A stretch of 64,000 bases of DNA from Obelidium mucronatum (lineage: Eukaryota; Chytridiomycota; Chytridiomycetes; Chytridiales; Chytriomycetaceae): contig JAIVFH010000051.1 in NCBI GenBank assembly GCA_025765595.1, positions 1-64,000 on the forward strand, given 5' to 3'. The notes below the pieces were generated by a model that made no database searches, was not told where the DNA came from, and saw only the letters and a list, made by a program, of their open reading frames with translations. A program made the translations under genes and the position numbers. Positions 59,319-64,000 of this stretch are shown here, piece by piece (position 1 is the first letter of the stretch; each line of letters opens with the position of its first letter).

Positions 59319-61858
59319 TCACTTGTCAATCACCCTTTTGACAAATGCCTTGTACTGTTCAACAAACTTACGTTTAAAGAATGCCAATGCAAACTCGCTT
59401 TCCAAATTCACACAAATCACATAGCCGTCTTTATCTTCATGAGACTTGAATTCAGCTTTAACTGATGGTGCTGTATCTGGCAACTCAAAACGCAAGTGAA
59501 CCAAGCGGAGGTTTTCGACTGCTTTTGAACACTGCTCTTGTAACCCCGTTTGAGGTTTGTACCAGTTTGAGGGTTTCATTGTTGCCAAATTTTTTTGAAC
59601 GTCGCTGGTAGATACATACATGGTTGACATGGAGTTTCTAGTGGATGTTGTTTTGCAGTAACATGAGAAAATAGAATACCGCAGGTCTGGACCAGCATTA
59701 ACAGCTGGAAGGAGAACATATGGAAACAAAGGCTCTTGAAGCTGCTTGATGAACATCTTGCCATTCTGTTCACTGCGACAATCCAAAAATCCATCTGGTT
59801 TCGGAATAGCCTCAGCCTTAACCCAAGCTGGCAAGAATTTGCTGCACTCAGACTCAAGCCACCATCCTTGAATGAACCGAAGTGCGATAATCAGCTCCAT
59901 CACATGCCCACGCTCTTGGGGCGATAGGGACAATGCACTCACAGGAGCAAAGACCTTTTGGGCGAAATGATCCATCATAACCTCTGGAGCTTCGTCACTC
60001 AAGTAATTGATCCCTGCACAGAGCACCATTGGTTCCGCCATGGTGGAAGTCCATTTTCTTTCTTCATCACACTCAACCATAACAAGGCATGTGGACACCA
60101 AGTCCAAATCATGCGAGAAAGCAATACATTTACGGTCTCCAAAGAGAAAAGCAAGGCACAGTTTGACGAGGGTGTCTGAAACAAGTCTCCTTTGAAAGGC
60201 ATTTTTCACAAGGGTATTCACAGGCTCGATTGTCCAATCAAGGCGGTCTTTCCAGAAATAGTATGGCGCCGACGCAGCCAGAGTAGAGTCAGCGTTTGTT
60301 GTCATGTGGACGCGATAATTTCGAAAGGATCCAGATATGTCATTGGACGTAACGAGCTTGTGAAGGAATGAAATAAAGAATCGTGGACGTCCTTGAAGGA
60401 AATTTGACATTTCTTCAAAAACTGCACAATTCTTTGTGAACTGAAAATGGTGAATCCACTTTTGACACAACTCCAAAATATGGGAGGGCTTCAGATACGT
60501 AAAGCGAGAAAAGACGTACAAATCAGCAGCTTTCATTCCTGCTGCTGAATACATCAACTCCATGTTGCGAATACGCATATGAGTTCCACACCAGATGGAC
60601 TTGAAACCGAAGTAGACTATACATGCTGCCATGAACGAAAAAAAAGACCTTGGATCTTCCAGCTTGTTGCGTCTGATACCGCGCTGTTCCGGTTTTGACG
60701 AGCGGTAGTCCAACTCAAGAACCGTGAGTAGACGTTGTGATTCGTCAAACATCACACGGCCGTCAAACTTTTCCTTTGAGTCTATAAATATTTTTCCGGA
60801 TACCGCCGGAGGCAATGACACGAGTTGAAGGAATAGTGTGTTGAATAATATTCGTGAACGTCGACTCCTCTGCATGCAAAACCATTCAAATGGCTTAAAA
60901 TTTGGATTTTGGACAAGTATAGTGCGCAAAACAATCATGCGCCCAGTGATCAACGACCGAATACACGCTTTTGAATACTCTTCAAACTCATGCTGGCTTT
61001 CTTCAGTCTTGGCACGCGGGTTTCGCCCTTCCAACAAGTTGATCATCGTAATGAAGTCAATATCTTTAGTGCAGTCAAAGTAATAGCACCAGCGATGGCG
61101 ACCGTAGTCGTAGCAAGTTCTTGTCTTCCCACACCCACTGACACCAATAAGAACAATTGTGTCTTGCTTGATCTTCAGTAACTCATCCACCGGCATATTG
61201 ATCCCGATAGCTTTCTCATCGTCATAGATCTGACTGGAATAAAGGAGGTCGGGAATCCCATCAACTCCTTTGATTTCAAAGTTTAGGACGTCTGCAGGCT
61301 TGAGCAATGGTTTCCATTGAGTCTTGGGTAGCGAAAACACTTCGGTTTTCGGACTCCGTGTCCAACAGAACTAAACTGAAAAGCTGTTTGTACGCCTCTT
61401 CAGCAGTTATATTGGGCAGTAACTGAGGCTTTGCAGCAGTTTCCGCAACTGTCTCAAATACTGCTGCTTTAAAGCCCTGCGTTTAGTAAAAATCAGCAGA
61501 CCAAAGAGACTTTCCACTTACGCTTCTCCACTTTGATGACCAGTGCGCACTTTGACTTGACACCGAGTCCCAGCGCAGTCAGAGGACAGCCAGGGTCCAG
61601 CATTGAGTCCGCCTCATCGACCGTAAAGAAACAGTCTTCGCTGAGGCCACAGTTGCTGCGCGAAACACCCGCAGGGAGATGAAGAGAGAGTGGTGTGTTC
61701 GTGGGAAGCCCAAGCAGCCCTTGCGAAGGCTGCACCGCACACGCAGCCACGATGTCCGCAACAGCGGGTTCGATGCTCGCAATCACGGCGGGAAGACTCT
61801 CCTGCGGAATCGCGATCGTGTTTTTTCCGTTGGAAACCCAAACACGAGGTTTCATCAT
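59319..61858 (-). CDS. Crinkler (CRN)-like protein 2, header plus NTPase and nuclease-like C-terminus
   Basis: The header exon (about 61523-61858, ATG 61856-61858) has the module VWVSNGKNTIAI ... LHLPAGVSRSN ... MLDPGCPLTAL ... CALVIKVEK. A short intron with the same sequence as in gene 1 joins it to the effector exon. That exon has a P-loop GVSGCGKTRTCYDYG, a long helical NTPase-like region, and a C-terminus with GFLDCRSEQNGK and AGPDLRYSIFSCYCKT, which could be a PD-(D/E)xK-type nuclease core. The frame changes by one base in an AAAA run near 61355, between header linker and effector. Either an assembly indel or a broken copy. Confidence 0.75.
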
Positions 61859-62093
61859 TTGTGAAATAAAAAAAGAAATGTTCAACATTTCATTCATTTC
61901 AAACACCCAACAGACACTACTGATTCTGTTTGATCCGCTGACTAGAACGCCAATAGTCCAGCTATCACGATCACGGACAACTCAAGGATACGTCAGGATT
62001 CCGTTGTTGGACGTGTATGGCGGGGACGTTTGTGGAACATTCCATTACTTATTAAAACTCCGAAAAAGTGAATTACAATAAACAATAACTTTA

Positions 62094-62651
62094 TTATCCA
62101 GAATTCCCGTTTGACATCTCAACCAGATTCGGCGGTGGCCGCTGCTGGTTTGCATTTGGACGCACGCGAATGTGGGGGCGGATCCCTGCGGGCCGCACGG
62201 AATTGCTGCTACCAACCCCTTGGCTTTGACTTTGTGCATTTTGCGATGGGGAAATTACTGGACGCAATCCTCGAGGCCGGATATTCATTCCTTGCTGCTG
62301 CAGCATCCGCGCTGCGCTGCCGCCTTGGGTAGATGTATTAGCAGCGCCACTCGGACTCGCCTGAGGACGCACTTGCTGAGGGGACTGTCCAGGGGGTCGT
62401 TGAAGAGCTGGTCGCGTTGGCAGTGGCTTGATAAAACGTCCCGTTGGCGTTCCAGGCGGGGCTTGTGCGGCTGCGCCTGAGTGTTCTGTGTTGATTTTCC
62501 TTGTTAACAACAGTGTGGCAAAGAAGCAAATATAGGGTTATCACGTACGCGCTGGGATGGGTGCCGTCGCTGCTGGACTGCTGATACTGAGGTCGAAGAT
62601 ACCAGAGGCATCAGGAAACAGGGGTTTTTGCCGAAATAAATTTTGATGCAT
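62094..62651 (-). CDS. Disordered Pro/Gln/Ser-rich protein
   Basis: Two exons (62549-62651 and 62094-62485, 63-nt intron) give 164 residues. It begins MHQNLFRQKPLFPDASGIFD and then is rich in Pro, Gln, Ser, Arg and Gly (RPPGQSPQQVRP; RPAGIRPHIRVRPN). No folded domain is recognisable. The start codon (ATGCATC) lies in a sequence motif repeated upstream, which lowers confidence. Confidence 0.45.
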
Positions 62652-63525
62652 TTGTTGTATTTCAAGGATCTCAAATGCAACGCGATGCATTTCAAATGAA
62701 AGAAATGATTTCCTTGCATTTTAGATACAATTAGATGCATTTTAAATATAAGGAATAATTGCTTCTATTTCAGAGACAGTAAGATGCATTTCAAATACTC
62801 ACAGATATTTTGATGAATTTGAGATGATTTAGATGAGTTGAGATTTCTGGACATAGACTATGTGAAACTGAATTTCTGCAAGGAGTTGACTTCCTAGGGA
62901 TTGATCCCAGGCACATAAGGCAAAGCTAGGGGTTGATCCCAGGGATTCTAAGGGACTTCCTAGGGATTGATCCCAGGCACATAAGGCTAACCTAGGGGTT
63001 GATCCCAGAGACTCTAAGGGACTACCTAGGGCTTTGTCGGTCCCTTACCATCACCAACCCATCATTAACTCACTGTTGGCTTCAGGTAAGGTTGGTGGTT
63101 GATAGCCTGCTGCACACACCAACGCTGTTTTTGCAAAATCAACACCCACCCCTCTCCCAACTGGATTGCCTTGCGCGCATAATTATTTTCTTTAAAATTT
63201 TGAGTTGTACATCCTGTCTCCTCAATCAATAAACATTTGGAGGTGGTTCTTGGGCTTGCAGTGTCACCATTGGCTCTCCCACTCCCCATTTTACACCCAA
63301 AAGAGACTTGAAAACGTCGATTCGAGGTTACGGACTTTGATTCCCAGCACTCTCTTGTCGATCGCAGCAAGAAAGTCTATCATTTTGTACTAACGAGTGA
63401 TTTGATTTTCTACGTGTTGGTTTGCTCTTGTTGCGTGACCTGTTGGGGATGCTTTTGTAGTTGCATTGGGGTGCTTTTGTCATTACACTACGCAGGGGTG
63501 CTTTAAGCTGGAAATCGAAAAGAGC
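62652..63525. other. Gene-free repeat-rich region left of the MITE
   Basis: About 870 bp. The first part (62645-62800) has four GATGCAT(T) motifs at spacings of 39, 50 and 49 bp within degenerate AT-rich repeats. The central part is the 66-bp tandem repeat listed separately. The rest up to 63517 shows no gene. Confidence 0.6.
62888..63030. repeat. 66-bp tandem repeat (2.2 copies) built of 33-bp halves
   Basis: The units start with gacttcctagggattgatcc at 62888 and 62954, and gactacctaggg at 63020, so the period is 66 bp. Each unit has two similar halves with the core CTAGGG-TTGATCCCAG, giving a 33-bp sub-period. Confidence 0.9.
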
Positions 63526-63878
63526 TAAGGTGAGAACGGGCGGGGGGGTCACCGGCCACCCCTGCCCCGATGTGCTGGGGTTCGGGGCAGGGTCAGCTCA
63601 AACCCTGCCCCGAAAACCCTGCACACCCCCAAACCCTGCCTCAAACCCCAGCACACCCCCAAGGGAAGAGAAAACATCTATTAAAAGCCAATTTAGCTGG
63701 CAATTTAGTGGAATTTTCGCCGCTTACATGGTTTCGGACAGCAGTTTGGCTGAGTTTGGCCAAAACCCGCACAACTCCAGAGGTAAGCCACAGCCCCGGG
63801 GGTTGCTCCGGGGGTTGCGGTGCGGGGAAATCCTGGCCCCGACCCCCAAAGATGTGGGGAAACGCCGTTCTCACCTTA
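63526..63878. mobile_element. Non-autonomous DNA transposon (MITE), 353 bp, 8-bp TSD
   Basis: Terminal inverted repeats TAAGGTGAGAACGG are exact over 14 bp at 63526-63539 and, as the reverse complement, at 63865-63878. Both ends are flanked by the same 8-bp sequence AAAAGAGC (63518-63525 and 63879-63886), a perfect target-site duplication. The interior is GC-rich with a short inverted C/G-rich segment. The 8-bp TSD is typical of hAT elements; without a transposase the class is inference. Confidence 0.9.
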
Positions 63879-64000
63879 AAAAGAGCATACTAACAACTGT
63901 ACACTGGGAAAGAATCCCTTCTTCTCCAAGCGGAGCTCCCGGAATTCCCAATACTGAAACAGGAGTCAAACCTGAAGTGACCGTAGGTGTTATCAGGTTG
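63879..64000. other. Right edge, nothing recognised
   Basis: About 120 bp after the MITE. No gene or RNA is recognisable. Confidence 0.5.

Noticed and set aside
62999..63393. Short ORFs between the tandem repeat and the MITE
   Set aside because: Repeat-derived or random length; no start context or domain.
1..64000. CRISPR arrays, prophage, plasmid or bacterial operons
   Set aside because: No regularly spaced repeats of that type, no bacterial genes; all genes have eukaryotic structure and introns.

Overview
The window is nuclear DNA of a fungus, most likely a zoosporic (chytrid-like) early-diverging lineage. Genes are split by short GT-AG introns, mostly 50-80 nt. There are three intact-looking nuclear-type tRNA genes plus a fourth damaged copy, an ERG4/ERG24-type sterol reductase, an MNN1-type mannosyltransferase, Crinkler-type (CRN) effector-like genes and a fungal-type Helitron-like transposon. 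No bacterial operons, ribosome binding sites or CRISPR arrays are present. Species assignment is inference; no marker gene here fixes it.

Layout. 1-3.6 kb: a golgin-like coiled-coil gene running off the left edge and an SLC49/FLVCR-like MFS transporter, both on the minus strand. 3.65-12.8 kb: a Helitron-like element with one long intron-containing gene (zinc-finger/repeat N-terminus, DUF6570-like region, Rep-like region, Pif1-like helicase) and a second ORF of unknown function. 13.2-18.1 kb: tRNA-Ala, an MNN1-like mannosyltransferase, one arm of a 1.3-kb inverted duplication with a tRNA-Asp, and a SET/SMYD gene. 18.3-21.1 kb: two secreted cysteine-rich genes. 21.5-25.7 kb: four tandem PHO80/PCL-like cyclin genes. 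25.8-30.5 kb: membrane RING-H2 protein, SAM methyltransferase, GTP cyclohydrolase I and a 2H phosphoesterase. 30.5-31.8 kb: the second arm of the inverted duplication. 31.8-34.9 kb: DPH7, AlkB homologue and a 7TM protein.

35.2-43.5 kb: three adjacent long, Q/S/P-rich disordered genes that look related. 43.8-49.3 kb: four tandem Mpv17/PMP22-family genes with a ZIFL-like MFS transporter between the first two. 49.7-53.5 kb: a FAAL-type adenylation / acyl-carrier / thioester-reductase protein. 54-57.4 kb: tRNA-Arg, a small hypothetical gene, a ChaC gamma-glutamylcyclotransferase and a sterol reductase. 57.5-61.9 kb: two CRN-like genes with shared header exons. 62-64 kb: a disordered-protein gene, 66-bp tandem repeats and a 353-bp MITE with perfect 8-bp target-site duplications.

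The main themes are local tandem gene amplification (cyclins, Mpv17, CRN, cysteine-rich and Q-rich genes), mobile-element activity, and an inverted duplication whose ends carry fragments of the genes at the opposite arm. At least seven genes show single-base frame changes, mostly in homopolymers. This argues for assembly indels, or recent decay, rather than several unrelated pseudogenes.
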